Shown here in pieces: positions 43,099 through 51,274 of a stretch of 55,409 bases of DNA (positions are counted from its first letter, which is position 1; each line of letters starts with the position of its first letter). The stretch is taken from positions 1 through 55,409 of the forward strand of contig SVGN01000013.1 in NCBI GenBank assembly GCA_015056315.1, written 5' to 3'. The notes under the pieces were generated by a model. The model saw only the letters and a list, made by a program, of their open reading frames with translations, ran no database searches and was not told where the DNA came from. The position numbers and the translations under genes are program-made. The stretch is from Clostridiales bacterium. Its GTDB lineage: Bacteria; Bacillota; Clostridia; Christensenellales; Aristaeellaceae.

Positions 43099-44829
43099 GT
43101 GCCTACTGTTTATATCATCGGCGATTCCACCGTAGAAGATAACAAGCCCCCATTCCGCGGTTGGGGTTGGGCGATCCCCCAATTTCTGAAGGCGGGCGTT
43201 ACTGTTGCCAACCATGCCATGAGCGGCCGCAGCACCCGCAGCTTTGTGGATGAAGGCCGTTTCGACCCTGTACGCGAGGGCATGAAGCCCGGCGATGTGC
43301 TGATGATCCAGTTCGGCCACAACGACGAAAAGAAGGATCCCACCCTGCACACCGACCCGGATACCTCCTATCAGGATTTTCTGCGCATGTACTGCCGCAC
43401 CGCCATGGAGAAGGGTGCCCTGCCGGTGATCCTGAGCCCGGTGAGCCGCCGCCTGTACGTGGGCGAGAGCGATCTGCTCTACACCCATGGCGAATACTCC
43501 GCCGCCGCACAGAAGGTGGCCAAAGAGCTGAATGTGCCCTTCCTTAATCTGAAAATGGCCAGCCGCAACCTGTACGAGAGCCTGGGCCGGGCCGATACCG
43601 GCAAGCTGTTCGTGCATCTGGAGCCGGGCGAAAATCCCGATTTTCCGAACGGCCACGACGACCCCACCCACTTCAACGCCTACGGTGCAGAGCAGATCGC
43701 TTCCCTGGTAGCGGATATGATGAGCCGGGAGCCCCGCCTGCAGCGGTACATGAAGCAACCGAAAGGAGATACGATCATGGATTACAAGGCAATCGCAGAC
43801 AAGGTGCTGGGCATGCTCCAGCGCGCTGACGGCAACGATCCCTCCCGCGGCCACCTGACCATGAACAACTGGGAGTGGCCCACCGGCGTAGCCCTTTACG
43901 GCATCTACAAGACCTACCAGCAGAGCGGCGACAAGTCCATTCTGGATTACCTGACCGGCTGGTACGACGATATGCTCTCCCGCGAGGAAAAGCCCCACCG
44001 CAACGTGAACACCGTTGCCCCCGTGCTCACCCTTACCTGCCTGTACGACGAGACCAAAAACCCCGCCTACCTGCCCGTGATCGAAAGCTGGGCCAAGTGG
44101 GTGCTGGAGGAAATGCCCCGCACCGAGTACGGCGGCCTGCAGCATTGCACCGTGTGGAACAAGCACTACCAGCAGCTCTGGTGCGATACCCTGTTCATGG
44201 TGGGCCTGTTCCTGGCCAAGGCGGGTGTTGTGCTGAACAAGCCTGAGTGGATCGACGAGGCTGAGTACCAGTTCCTCATCCATGTGCGCTATCTGCAGGA
44301 TCAGGTGACCGGCCTGTTCTACCACGGCTGGACCTTCGACCGCCGCCACAACTACGCCAACGCCAAGTGGGCCCGCGGCAATGCCTGGTTCACCGCCGCC
44401 GCCATCGAGCTGAAGGATATCACCGGCCGCGATAACGCCGCCACCCGCATGATCCTCTCCGCCTGGCAGGATCAGGTGCTGGCGCTGTGGAAGTATCAGC
44501 GCGTCAACGGCCTCTACACCACTTTGATCGATGTGGAGGAGACCTACTGCGAGACCAGCGCCACCGCCGCCATCGCTTATGGTGTGCTCAAGGGCATCCG
44601 CATGGGCGTGCTCACCGAGGATAAGTACGTGGAAATGGGCAAGCTGGCCGCCCAGGCCGTGCTGGACCAGATCGACGAGACCGGCGCTGTGCAGGGCGTT
44701 TCCGGCGGCACCGGCATGGGCTACAATCTGCAGCACTATAAGGATATCATCGTTACCCCCACGGCATATGGTCAGGGCCTTACCTTCCTGATGATCACCG
44801 AGCTGATGCAGGGCATCGTTACCCTGTAA
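43099..44829 (+). CDS. fused CE12 rhamnogalacturonan acetylesterase and GH105 unsaturated rhamnogalacturonyl hydrolase
   Basis: The 576-residue protein starts at GTG 43099 after AAAGGAG. Residues 1-215 are an SGNH esterase: YIIGDSTVEDN (Ser10), FGHNDEKK (Asn75) and HDDPTHFNAYG (Asp188, His191), the CE12 layout. Residues about 227-576 are a GH105 (alpha/alpha)6 barrel with WCDTLFMVGLF (Asp363) and AKWARGNAWFTAA. The first part removes acetyl groups from rhamnogalacturonan and the second hydrolyses the unsaturated galacturonyl-rhamnose bond. Neither has a signal peptide. Codon 227 is an ATG (43777) with AAAGGAG in front, so a separate GH105 may also be made. Confidence 0.9.
   Translation: MPTVYIIGDSTVEDNKPPFRGWGWAIPQFLKAGVTVANHAMSGRSTRSFVDEGRFDPVREGMKPGDVLMIQFGHNDEKKDPTLHTDPDTSYQDFLRMYCRTAMEKGALPVILSPVSRRLYVGESDLLYTHGEYSAAAQKVAKELNVPFLNLKMASRNLYESLGRADTGKLFVHLEPGENPDFPNGHDDPTHFNAYGAEQIASLVADMMSREPRLQRYMKQPKGDTIMDYKAIADKVLGMLQRADGNDPSRGHLTMNNWEWPTGVALYGIYKTYQQSGDKSILDYLTGWYDDMLSREEKPHRNVNTVAPVLTLTCLYDETKNPAYLPVIESWAKWVLEEMPRTEYGGLQHCTVWNKHYQQLWCDTLFMVGLFLAKAGVVLNKPEWIDEAEYQFLIHVRYLQDQVTGLFYHGWTFDRRHNYANAKWARGNAWFTAAAIELKDITGRDNAATRMILSAWQDQVLALWKYQRVNGLYTTLIDVEETYCETSATAAIAYGVLKGIRMGVLTEDKYVEMGKLAAQAVLDQIDETGAVQGVSGGTGMGYNLQHYKDIIVTPTAYGQGLTFLMITELMQGIVTL
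43762..43779 (+). promoter_or_regulatory. internal ribosome binding site and in-frame ATG at the CE12/GH105 junction
   Basis: AAAGGAG about ten bases before ATG 43777 looks like every other gene start in the window, yet it is in frame with the upstream esterase and no stop codon separates them. Confidence 0.7.
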
Positions 44830-44850
44830 GCCGAAGCAAGACCACATCCC

Positions 44851-44895
44851 GAACCGGCAGCAGTTACCTCCCTCCTCTTCTTCTGCTGCCGGTTC
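44851..44895 (+). terminator. hairpin after CE12-GH105
   Basis: GAACCGGCAGCAG (44851-44863) pairs with CTGCTGCCGGTTC (44883-44895). The loop is long and the tail weak. A stronger terminator follows. Confidence 0.55.
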
Positions 44896-44904
44896 TCCCC
44901 TTTG

Positions 44905-44936
44905 GGAGCAGGTTGGGTGAACCTGCTCCTTTTTTG
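44905..44936 (+). terminator. terminator after CE12-GH105
   Basis: GGAGCAGGTT (44905-44914) pairs with AACCTGCTCC (44920-44929), followed by a run of Ts. Confidence 0.88.
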
Positions 44937-44969
44937 TTGTAAAACTTTGCTTTCCAGCCCCTTCTGCTC

Positions 44970-44998
44970 TTGTATGGGCTTTGCGCCCGTGCTATGCT
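44970..44998 (+). promoter_or_regulatory. promoter of the HIT-like gene
   Basis: TTGTAT (44970-44975), 17 bp, TATGCT (44993-44998). Confidence 0.6.
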
Positions 44999-45030
44999 TT
45001 TGCTACAACGCAGCAGTGAGGTGGTGTCCC

Positions 45031-45741
45031 ATGATGAAGCAGCTTCTGTTCCGGCTGGCCAAAAGCCCGGGTATGGGCAGGCTGGTGGGCTGGTCGTTCC
45101 GTTGGTGCAGCTGGGTTCTGCCGGTCAAGAAGGTGTACCGCACCGAAAAGATGCTGGCCTTTGAGCATCCCCGCCCTGCCTATGCAGACCATATCATCCT
45201 GTCCCCCAGAGCTGCCGTGAGCGATCTTCTTGCGCTGGGGGAGGAGAAGAACCGCGGTTACCTCCCGGAGCTTTGGCGCACGGTGGAAACGCTGGCCGCC
45301 AACCGGCCCGAATACCGGCAGGGCTTTACGGTGGCAGCCAACGGCGGTAAGCGGCAGGAGGTGGGGCAGGTGCATTTCCACCTGTTTACAGGGTATTCAC
45401 TGGTCTCAAAAGACCCGGCTGCCGGGCAGGAAGGCCCCGTTCTTTTCACCGATGCTGCTGTCTGCATCCGCAGGCATCCCAGCCCTGAATGGGCGTTCCA
45501 TTTCGTGGTGCAGCCTGCAAGCGCAGCGGTGGGGTATGACCAGACCGGCGTACCGGCACCGATGACCGAAGCCTACCTGCAGGCCATCCCCAAGGCGATC
45601 AGCCAGCTGCAAGACCGGTACGACCTTGCAGAAAAAGGCTATTCGCTGGTCTACCGGCAAAGCAGCAACAGTCAAACAGCCCTGCCCATCTTCCACCTGA
45701 TCGCAGGCCCCAAAAAAGCAAAGCCGGAGCAGCGGCAGTAG
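45031..45741 (+). CDS. HIT-like (histidine triad) protein
   Basis: The 236-residue cytoplasmic protein resembles a HIT domain. YADHIILSPRAAVSDLLAL matches the strand-helix that follows the HIT start, and VGQVHFHLFTGY (His115, His117) is the triad region. A third histidine is missing, so nucleotide hydrolase or transferase activity is uncertain. The first 40 residues form a basic amphipathic extension. The start is ATG 45031 (or the ATG at 45034), after GAGGTGG. It stands alone, with its own promoter, and is not obviously part of the sugar locus. Confidence 0.62.
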   Translation: MMKQLLFRLAKSPGMGRLVGWSFRWCSWVLPVKKVYRTEKMLAFEHPRPAYADHIILSPRAAVSDLLALGEEKNRGYLPELWRTVETLAANRPEYRQGFTVAANGGKRQEVGQVHFHLFTGYSLVSKDPAAGQEGPVLFTDAAVCIRRHPSPEWAFHFVVQPASAAVGYDQTGVPAPMTEAYLQAIPKAISQLQDRYDLAEKGYSLVYRQSSNSQTALPIFHLIAGPKKAKPEQRQ

Positions 45742-45814
45742 CATACGCATTACCAGCACCTCTCATCAAGCACCTCTTTCCCTGCGCCCGTGTAACGGGC
45801 GCATATGCGGGTTT

Positions 45815-45837
45815 CCAAAGGGGCTCAGCCCCTTTGG
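45815..45837. repeat. perfect hairpin in the HIT-ABC gap
   Basis: CCAAAGGGGCT and AGCCCCTTTGG pair around a single C. A second GC hairpin (about 45844-45860) follows. There is no T tail. It looks like a dispersed intergenic palindrome. Confidence 0.5.
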
Positions 45838-45896
45838 CCGGGCGCGGGGCAGCGCCCCGCAAACGCCCCGGTAGCGCACGATCACAACACGAAAAG

Positions 45897-45930
45897 AGCC
45901 GCCCTGTTCCCTTTCGGGAGCAGGGCGGCT
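45897..45930 (-). terminator. terminator of the third ABC operon
   Basis: AGCCGCCCTG and CAGGGCGGCT with an inner CCC/GGG pairing. The minus strand continues CTTTTCG. It lies about 35 bp after the binding-protein stop. Confidence 0.75.
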
Positions 45931-45964
45931 TGCCAAGTATGCTACTCAGCCGGCGGCACCGGAA

Positions 45965-47602
45965 TTACTTCTGGGGCAGCTTGGTGGTCTGGCCGTTGTT
46001 GTAGGCTTCCAGACGCTCGTCGATGATCTCCTGGTAGCCGGCATCCAGGTACTGCTGGCTCAGCTCGGCGTAGAGGGCATCGAACTCGGCGGGGTCGCAC
46101 TTCACCAGCTTGGCGTAGTATTCCTGCCACAGAGACAGCAGGGTGGCGCTGTACTCGGCTTCGGACTCGATCGCCACGGCGAAGATGGGGTCGGAGTAAG
46201 CGTTGCCGCGATCAGCGATGGCCTTGGTGCCGGTGGTCCAGCTGTCGATCATCGCCTGGGCGAAATCCTGGGGCAGACCCTGGGGAGCAACAGCGCGGAT
46301 GGAATCTTCCACGGTGCCCACAACCTTGGAGGCGTGTACCAGGCAGGTCATGTCGATGTTCATGTTGTGGTTGAGCATGCCGTCGCCCATGTAAGCACCG
46401 TCAACAACGGGCAGGCCGTTCTCGCCCATCACATAGGTGGTGCCTTCGATGCCGTTCTCCAGAACGAACAGGTTCTCGGGCTGGATCATCCACTCCATCA
46501 GCATCCAGGCGGCCTTCAGCTGGTCGGCAGTGGCCAGGCTGGAGAAACCAACGATCATGCCGAAGGGGTTGTCAGCACGGTTGCGGGCGGTGGCAACGCC
46601 TTCCTCTTCCACAGAGTAGGCAGAAGCGATGGCCAGCTCGGCGCCGGGGTTGTTCTCGTAGAAGGCGTTCAGCCAATCTACGTTAGCGGCCATGTAGCCA
46701 CCGTAGGAGTAGATCTTGCCGTTGATGAAGTCGGTCTGCATCTGGTCGGCAGCAGCACCGGCGGTGTTCTCGGCCAGGTCGAACTCGGAGGAGTACCAGC
46801 CCATGTTGTACTCAGCGTTCAGGCGCTTGAGCAGGCGCTCGGTGGGCTTCCAGGTCATGGAAGCGGTGCCCAGAGAGCAGTGCTGAGCCCACTCGGCTTC
46901 TACCAGATCGGCATCGTGGTAGGCGAAGTTGGCAACGTAAGCAGCGGAGGGAACGCCCAGACCCAGAGGAGCCTGATCGGTCAGACCGGCCTCAATGATC
47001 TTGTTGATGGCATCCACCTGCTCGGCGTAGGAGGCGGGCACGTGGTCATAGCCCACGGCGCGCAGCCAGTCCATACGAACGAAGGTGAAGTAGGTGTAGT
47101 TGGTGTTGTAGTAGGGGCGCTCGGACAGTACGAAGTAGTTTTCGCCGTTCATAGCGGTGTAGCCCAGCTGGTTGTTTTCCACCATCTTGCCGTAGTAGGT
47201 GGGAGCAACGGCTGCGAAGGCTTCCAGATCGATGGGCTGCATGGCGCCGTCGGTGGCCCACTGGGCTACCTTGGGGTAGTCATACTCCATCATGATGGTG
47301 GGAGTTTCCTTGTTGGCGATGAGCAGGTTGTACTTGGTCATAACATCGCCGCGGGGGATGGCAACATAGTTCACATCGATGTTGTACTTGTCGCCGAACT
47401 CCTTCTGGATCCACTGGGTCCAGTAGTTGTCGTCAACAGCGGGGTAGCCGGCCTTGGCACGATCGTACACAGGCACGGTGATGGTAACGGTCTCTTCGAA
47501 GGGAGTCCAGGCAGCCATGCCGGTGGCGGCTTCGGCGTTCGCAACGGCGAACATGCTCAGCACCATGATCATGGCCAGAACCAGAGAAACGATACGCTTC
47601 AT
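45965..47602 (-). CDS. extracellular oligosaccharide-binding protein, LplA-like
   Basis: The 545-residue protein has a signal peptide (RIVSLVLAMIMVLSMFAVA, cut near ANA-EA) and the LplA-like features VPVYDRAKAGYPAVDDNYW, NKETPTIMMEYDYPKVAQW and MEWMIQPENLFVLENGIEG. No lipobox cysteine is present. The 72 bp before it contain AAAGGAGG. It is the third gene of its operon, after LplB- and LplC-type permeases. Confidence 0.88.
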   Translation of the reverse strand: MKRIVSLVLAMIMVLSMFAVANAEAATGMAAWTPFEETVTITVPVYDRAKAGYPAVDDNYWTQWIQKEFGDKYNIDVNYVAIPRGDVMTKYNLLIANKETPTIMMEYDYPKVAQWATDGAMQPIDLEAFAAVAPTYYGKMVENNQLGYTAMNGENYFVLSERPYYNTNYTYFTFVRMDWLRAVGYDHVPASYAEQVDAINKIIEAGLTDQAPLGLGVPSAAYVANFAYHDADLVEAEWAQHCSLGTASMTWKPTERLLKRLNAEYNMGWYSSEFDLAENTAGAAADQMQTDFINGKIYSYGGYMAANVDWLNAFYENNPGAELAIASAYSVEEEGVATARNRADNPFGMIVGFSSLATADQLKAAWMLMEWMIQPENLFVLENGIEGTTYVMGENGLPVVDGAYMGDGMLNHNMNIDMTCLVHASKVVGTVEDSIRAVAPQGLPQDFAQAMIDSWTTGTKAIADRGNAYSDPIFAVAIESEAEYSATLLSLWQEYYAKLVKCDPAEFDALYAELSQQYLDAGYQEIIDERLEAYNNGQTTKLPQK

Positions 47603-47674
47603 AGTTGAGTTTCCTCCTTTGATTTATGATAATGACGTCTCATCCACCGTCATTATTCCGAAGTGGGGCGGGCA

Positions 47675-48595
47675 TCAGCCCTTAACGGCACCGATCATGG
47701 CACCCTTAACGAAGTACTTCTGCACGAAGGGGTACACCATGATGATGGGCAGCGTGGCAAACATGATGGTCGCAGCCTGGAGCACCTCGGGGGTGGAGAC
47801 CACGGCGGCATTCTCCGAAAGGCTGATGGCATCCGAGCCGGAGGAGAGCACCATGTTGCTCAGCAGGTACTGCAGCGGCTGCAGCGCCTTTTTGGTAATG
47901 TAGTACTTGGCATCGGCGTAGGCATTCCAGCGGCCCACCGCGTAGAACAGCGAAAGCGTTGCGATGATGGGCTTGGAAAGCGGCAGCACGATCTTGGTAA
48001 GGATCTGGAAGTGATCCGCTCCATCCAGCTTGGCGGCCTCGTAGAGGCTGTCGGGAATGGTGGAGGAGAGGAACGACTTCATGATCAGCATATTGTAGGG
48101 GGAGAAGGCCAGGGGCAGGATCAGCACCCAGGGGGTGTTGAGCAGCTTCAGGTCGCCCATCAGCAGGTACTCGGGGATCAGGCCCGCGGAGAAGTACATC
48201 GTAAACATCAGGAAGAAGGCGATAAAGCTGCGGCCCTTCAGCCCCTTCAGGCTCAGCGGGTAGGCTGCGCAGATGGTAACGATCATGCCGATGAGGGTAA
48301 ACAGCAGCGTAACCCCAACGGTGTAGAACATGCTGTGCACCAGCTGCCCATCCTTGAAGATGGAGGTGTAGGCCTCAAAGGTGAGCCCCTTGGGCCACAG
48401 GTACACGCTTTTGGACATGACCGCCGTGTTGGAGGAGATGCTCTTGGCGGCTACGTGCAGAAACGGCAGGATGCAGGTAAGGGAAAGGATCAGGATGACG
48501 AAGGCGATAACGAAATCGGTAAAGCGGATCCGGTTTACGCCCTTCCAGGGAGAGGTCTTATTCTTGATCAGGGGAGCTTTGGTGGTGTTCTGCAT
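47675..48595 (-). CDS. carbohydrate ABC permease, LplC/YtcP-like
   Basis: The 306-residue permease has helices from FVIAFVILILSLTCILPFLH, the EAA loop LYEAAKLDGADHFQILTK and the ending KYFVKGAMIGAVKG. GGAGGG precedes its ATG, 14 bp after the LplB-like gene. Confidence 0.9.
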   Translation of the reverse strand: MQNTTKAPLIKNKTSPWKGVNRIRFTDFVIAFVILILSLTCILPFLHVAAKSISSNTAVMSKSVYLWPKGLTFEAYTSIFKDGQLVHSMFYTVGVTLLFTLIGMIVTICAAYPLSLKGLKGRSFIAFFLMFTMYFSAGLIPEYLLMGDLKLLNTPWVLILPLAFSPYNMLIMKSFLSSTIPDSLYEAAKLDGADHFQILTKIVLPLSKPIIATLSLFYAVGRWNAYADAKYYITKKALQPLQYLLSNMVLSSGSDAISLSENAAVVSTPEVLQAATIMFATLPIIMVYPFVQKYFVKGAMIGAVKG

Positions 48596-48609
48596 TCTTC
48601 AGCCCTCCT

Positions 48610-49557
48610 TTACAGCAAGCCGTCTTCGCCGAGGCGCTTGGAGACCCAGTCGCTGCCCAGCACCAGCAACAGACCGGTGAGGGATTGGAACAGGCCCACC
48701 GCCGTGGCGCGGCTGAAGTTGGAACCGGCAAGACCCTTTTCGTAGATGTAGATGGCCAGCTGGTATTGGAAATCCTTTACCTGTACGTTGCCGAAGGAAT
48801 CCAGACGCTCGAAGTTGGAGCCCATCACGCGGCCCAGGTTCATGATCAGCAGCGTGACCATGGTGCCGCGGATGCAGGGCAGGGTAACGCTCCAGATCTT
48901 GCGCAGGCGGCCCGCACCGTCGATGGTGGCTGCCTCGTACAGCTCCGCATCGATGCCGGTGATGGCTGCCAGATAGATGATGGAGCCCCAGCCCATGTTC
49001 TGCCACACACCTATGAGCAGGTAGGTGACCGCCCAGTGCCATTTCTCGGTGAGGAAGGGTATGCCTTCCTCGATCCATCCGGCGTTTTTCAGCAGGATGT
49101 TGACAAGGCCGGTCTCGGGCTTGAACAGGTTCAGCGCCACCGATGCGATGATGACCCAGCTGAGGAAGTGGGGCAGATACAGCACCGTCTGGGTCAGCTT
49201 CTTGTAGCGGGGGAAGCGCAGCTCGTTGAGCAGCAGCGCCAGGATGATCGGCACCGGGAAGCCCACCAGCAGATCGAGGAAGTTGAAGGCCAGCGAGTTT
49301 TTCAGCGCCCGGTGGAAGTCTTTGTCGCGGAAGATCTTCTCAAAGGTCTCCCAGCCCACCCATTTGCTGCCTGCATAGCCCTTGGCGGGCTTGTAGTTCA
49401 TAAAGGCCATACGCAGACCGGGGTAGGCAGCGTATTTGAACACGATCACAAAAATGATGGGGACCAGCAGCAGCAGGTACAGCTGCCAGTTGTTGCGGAT
49501 GTACACGCCCAGCACTTTTCTTCTGCCGGGCCGGTTCACGACAGCCTTTTGTGCCAT
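48610..49557 (-). CDS. polysaccharide-type ABC permease, LplB-like
   Basis: The 315-residue permease contains LYLLLLVPIIFVIVFKYAAY, GLRMAFMNYKPAKG (the LplB N-terminal motif) and the EAA loop LYEAATIDGAGRLRKIWS. AAGGAGGT lies right before the ATG. It is the first gene of the operon and is divergent from an AraC gene. Confidence 0.9.
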   Translation of the reverse strand: MAQKAVVNRPGRRKVLGVYIRNNWQLYLLLLVPIIFVIVFKYAAYPGLRMAFMNYKPAKGYAGSKWVGWETFEKIFRDKDFHRALKNSLAFNFLDLLVGFPVPIILALLLNELRFPRYKKLTQTVLYLPHFLSWVIIASVALNLFKPETGLVNILLKNAGWIEEGIPFLTEKWHWAVTYLLIGVWQNMGWGSIIYLAAITGIDAELYEAATIDGAGRLRKIWSVTLPCIRGTMVTLLIMNLGRVMGSNFERLDSFGNVQVKDFQYQLAIYIYEKGLAGSNFSRATAVGLFQSLTGLLLVLGSDWVSKRLGEDGLL

Positions 49558-49585
49558 TACACTACCTCCTTGAGAATATTTATGT

Positions 49586-49617
49586 CTTATCTGCTATTCT
49601 TATCTGTCTATATTATA
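49586..49617 (-). promoter_or_regulatory. -10 box and direct repeats upstream of the third ABC operon
   Basis: On the minus strand TATAAT (49612-49617) has no -35 at 17 bp. CTTATCTG (plus-strand reading) occurs at 49586-49593 and 49599-49606, a 13-bp period just downstream. The weak -35 suggests activation by the divergent AraC protein. Confidence 0.5.
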
Positions 49618-49694
49618 TCGCAGAGAAATTCCTCGTACCACTATAAAGCAACTGGAAAATGCGCAAAAACGACCATTTTCGGAAAAAAGAAGGA

Positions 49695-49722
49695 TTGAAT
49701 TTCCAAAAAACCATGATATACT
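49695..49722 (+). promoter_or_regulatory. promoter of the AraC gene 49772-50707
   Basis: TTGAAT (49695-49700), 16 bp, TATACT (49717-49722). Confidence 0.65.
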
Positions 49723-49771
49723 GGTGGTGAATAGGTCAAAAACGACAAGAAAACGGGGAGCTGATGGACAG

Positions 49772-50707
49772 ATGGCGCGCAATAAGTACAGCGTGGTGGA
49801 GTACCGTATCTACGAGCTGCCGCTGGATTTTCCTGTTCTGTGCCTGACGGGCGACAGCTGGCGCATCTCCGATTCACCCTCCGACCGGCTCCACTTCCAC
49901 AACTGTCTGGAGATCGGCTTCTGCCATACCGACAGCGGCACCATCACCTTCGAGGAGGGCAATGTGCCCTTTGCCGCCGGGGATATCTTCATCATTCCCC
50001 GGCACATGCCGCACACCACCTACTCCAGTAAGGGCTGCAAGAGCATGTGGAGCTACCTGTTCGTGGATTTCGATGCCCTGGCAGCCGATGTGCTGCCCTC
50101 CGGCGATGCCTACAGCAACCACAGCCTGGGCAATGCAGGCAAGCACATCAAGGTGACCTCCCGCAGCGACCCCCGCCTGCATTTTCTCTGCAACACCCTT
50201 CTGGAGGAAGCCAAGAAGAACGATGCGGAAGCCCAGCAGATGATCCGCCTGTACTCCCTTGCCATGGTAGCGGAGCTGCAGCGGCGGCTCCAGCAGGAGG
50301 GCAGCAAGCCCGCCGCCAAGAACAGCAAGGTATTCCCCCTGAAGCCTGCGCTGGAATACATCCACGACCACTACACCGAGCCCTGCGATGCCGCCACCCT
50401 TGCCAACCTGTGCCACCTGAGCCAGACACACTTCCGGCGGCTGTTCCTCTCCTGCCTGGGCTCCACGCCCCTCCAGTTCGTTATCTCCACCAGGATCTAT
50501 CAAGCCTGTATCCTGCTGGTGAATACCGATGAGCCTGTGCTGAACATCGCTCAGGCGGTGGGTATGAGCTCGGTGAGCAGCTTTAACCGTAATTTTCAGC
50601 AGGTGATGGGCATGAGCCCCCGTCAGTACCGGGCCACGGCCCACCGCCCCAGCCCCAAAAAGGGATCGATCCTGCCGTACCGCGGCTGGACGATGCCGGA
50701 GAAGTGA
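49772..50707 (+). CDS. AraC-family regulator of the divergent ABC operon
   Basis: The 311-residue protein has a cupin sensor (DRLHFHNCLEIGFCHTDSG, AAGDIFIIPRHMPHTTYSS). The double helix-turn-helix includes CDAATLANLCHLSQTHFRRL and LNIAQAVGMSSVSSFNRNFQ. I chose ATG 49772 (GGGGAG upstream), because the alternative GTG at 49724 overlaps the predicted transcription start. The divergent position makes regulation of the LplB/LplC/LplA-like operon likely. Confidence 0.83.
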   Translation: MARNKYSVVEYRIYELPLDFPVLCLTGDSWRISDSPSDRLHFHNCLEIGFCHTDSGTITFEEGNVPFAAGDIFIIPRHMPHTTYSSKGCKSMWSYLFVDFDALAADVLPSGDAYSNHSLGNAGKHIKVTSRSDPRLHFLCNTLLEEAKKNDAEAQQMIRLYSLAMVAELQRRLQQEGSKPAAKNSKVFPLKPALEYIHDHYTEPCDAATLANLCHLSQTHFRRLFLSCLGSTPLQFVISTRIYQACILLVNTDEPVLNIAQAVGMSSVSSFNRNFQQVMGMSPRQYRATAHRPSPKKGSILPYRGWTMPEK

Positions 50708-50735
50708 GCGTTTGCCCCGGCGGTGTTCACCCTTC

Positions 50736-50780
50736 GGCACCCTCACCCGCTTCGCGGGAGCTCCCTCTAAAGAGGGAGCC
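50736..50780 (-). repeat. two-hairpin dispersed repeat, inverted copy
   Basis: Stem two is CCCGC (50746-50750)/GCGGG (50754-50758). Stem one is GCTCCCTCT (50760-50768)/AGAGGGAGC (50771-50779). It is in reverse orientation to the other copies and sits 30 bp after the AraC stop, where it could act as its terminator. Confidence 0.75.
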
Positions 50781-51142
50781 TGCGCAGTTGGCTGCCACCC
50801 GCAGTAATGCGCCATAGCCAGCGTGGGTAAGACAGACCCCTTTCGGAGACACCTGCCTCCCAAAAGGCTCCCTCTTCAGAGGGAGTTCAGACTGTCGAAA
50901 AACCCATACATACCAACACGAGCCGCACATCTTGCACCTTCGGTGCTCGCTGTGCTCACAAGAAAGCGCTGTGGCGCAAGGTTTGTGGGCTCTGCCCACA
51001 CCCGGCAGGAAACTGAGTTTCCTGCACCTTCCCCTTTTTTGACAACCTGGGCTCCCTCTTCAGAGGAAGCTGTCTGCCCGAAGACCGCTCCACAAAAGGC
51101 TCCCTCTTCGAAGGAAGCTGTCTGCCCGAAGCCCTCCCCCAA

Positions 51143-51194
51143 AGGCTCCCTCTTCAGAGGGAGCTGTCAGGCGAAGCCTGACTGAGGGTGCCCC
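51143..51194 (+). repeat. two-hairpin dispersed repeat, complete copy C
   Basis: Stem one is 51145-51153/51156-51164. Stem two is GTCAGGC (51166-51172)/GCCTGAC (51176-51182) around GAA, followed by TGAGGGTGCC. Confidence 0.8.
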
Positions 51195-51210
51195 CATCCA
51201 CCAAAACATA

Positions 51211-51260
51211 AAAGCGCACCTGCGCGCCCCCCTTTTACCGGGGCTGCGCAGGTGCGCTTT
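51211..51260 (-). terminator. terminator of the 51275-52159 gene
   Basis: AAAGCGCACCTGCGC (51211-51225) pairs with GCGCAGGTGCGCTTT (51246-51260). The minus strand continues TATGTTTTGG. Confidence 0.8.
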
Positions 51261-51274
51261 TCTTCATTCGAATA

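Larger units (their letters stand above)
50708..51210. repeat. patch of dispersed two-hairpin repeats
   Basis: The gap has no credible gene. It carries at least five copies or fragments of the element seen at 326-376: an inverted copy (50736-50780), fragments at about 50860-50890, 51050-51080 and 51094-51130, and a complete copy at 51143-51194. The other DNA between them (about 50890-51045) shows nothing I recognise. Confidence 0.8.

Noticed and set aside
50823-51185. 120-residue open frame in the repeat patch
   Set aside because: It is a translation of the two-hairpin elements (repeating RLPLQRE-like words) with no start signal.
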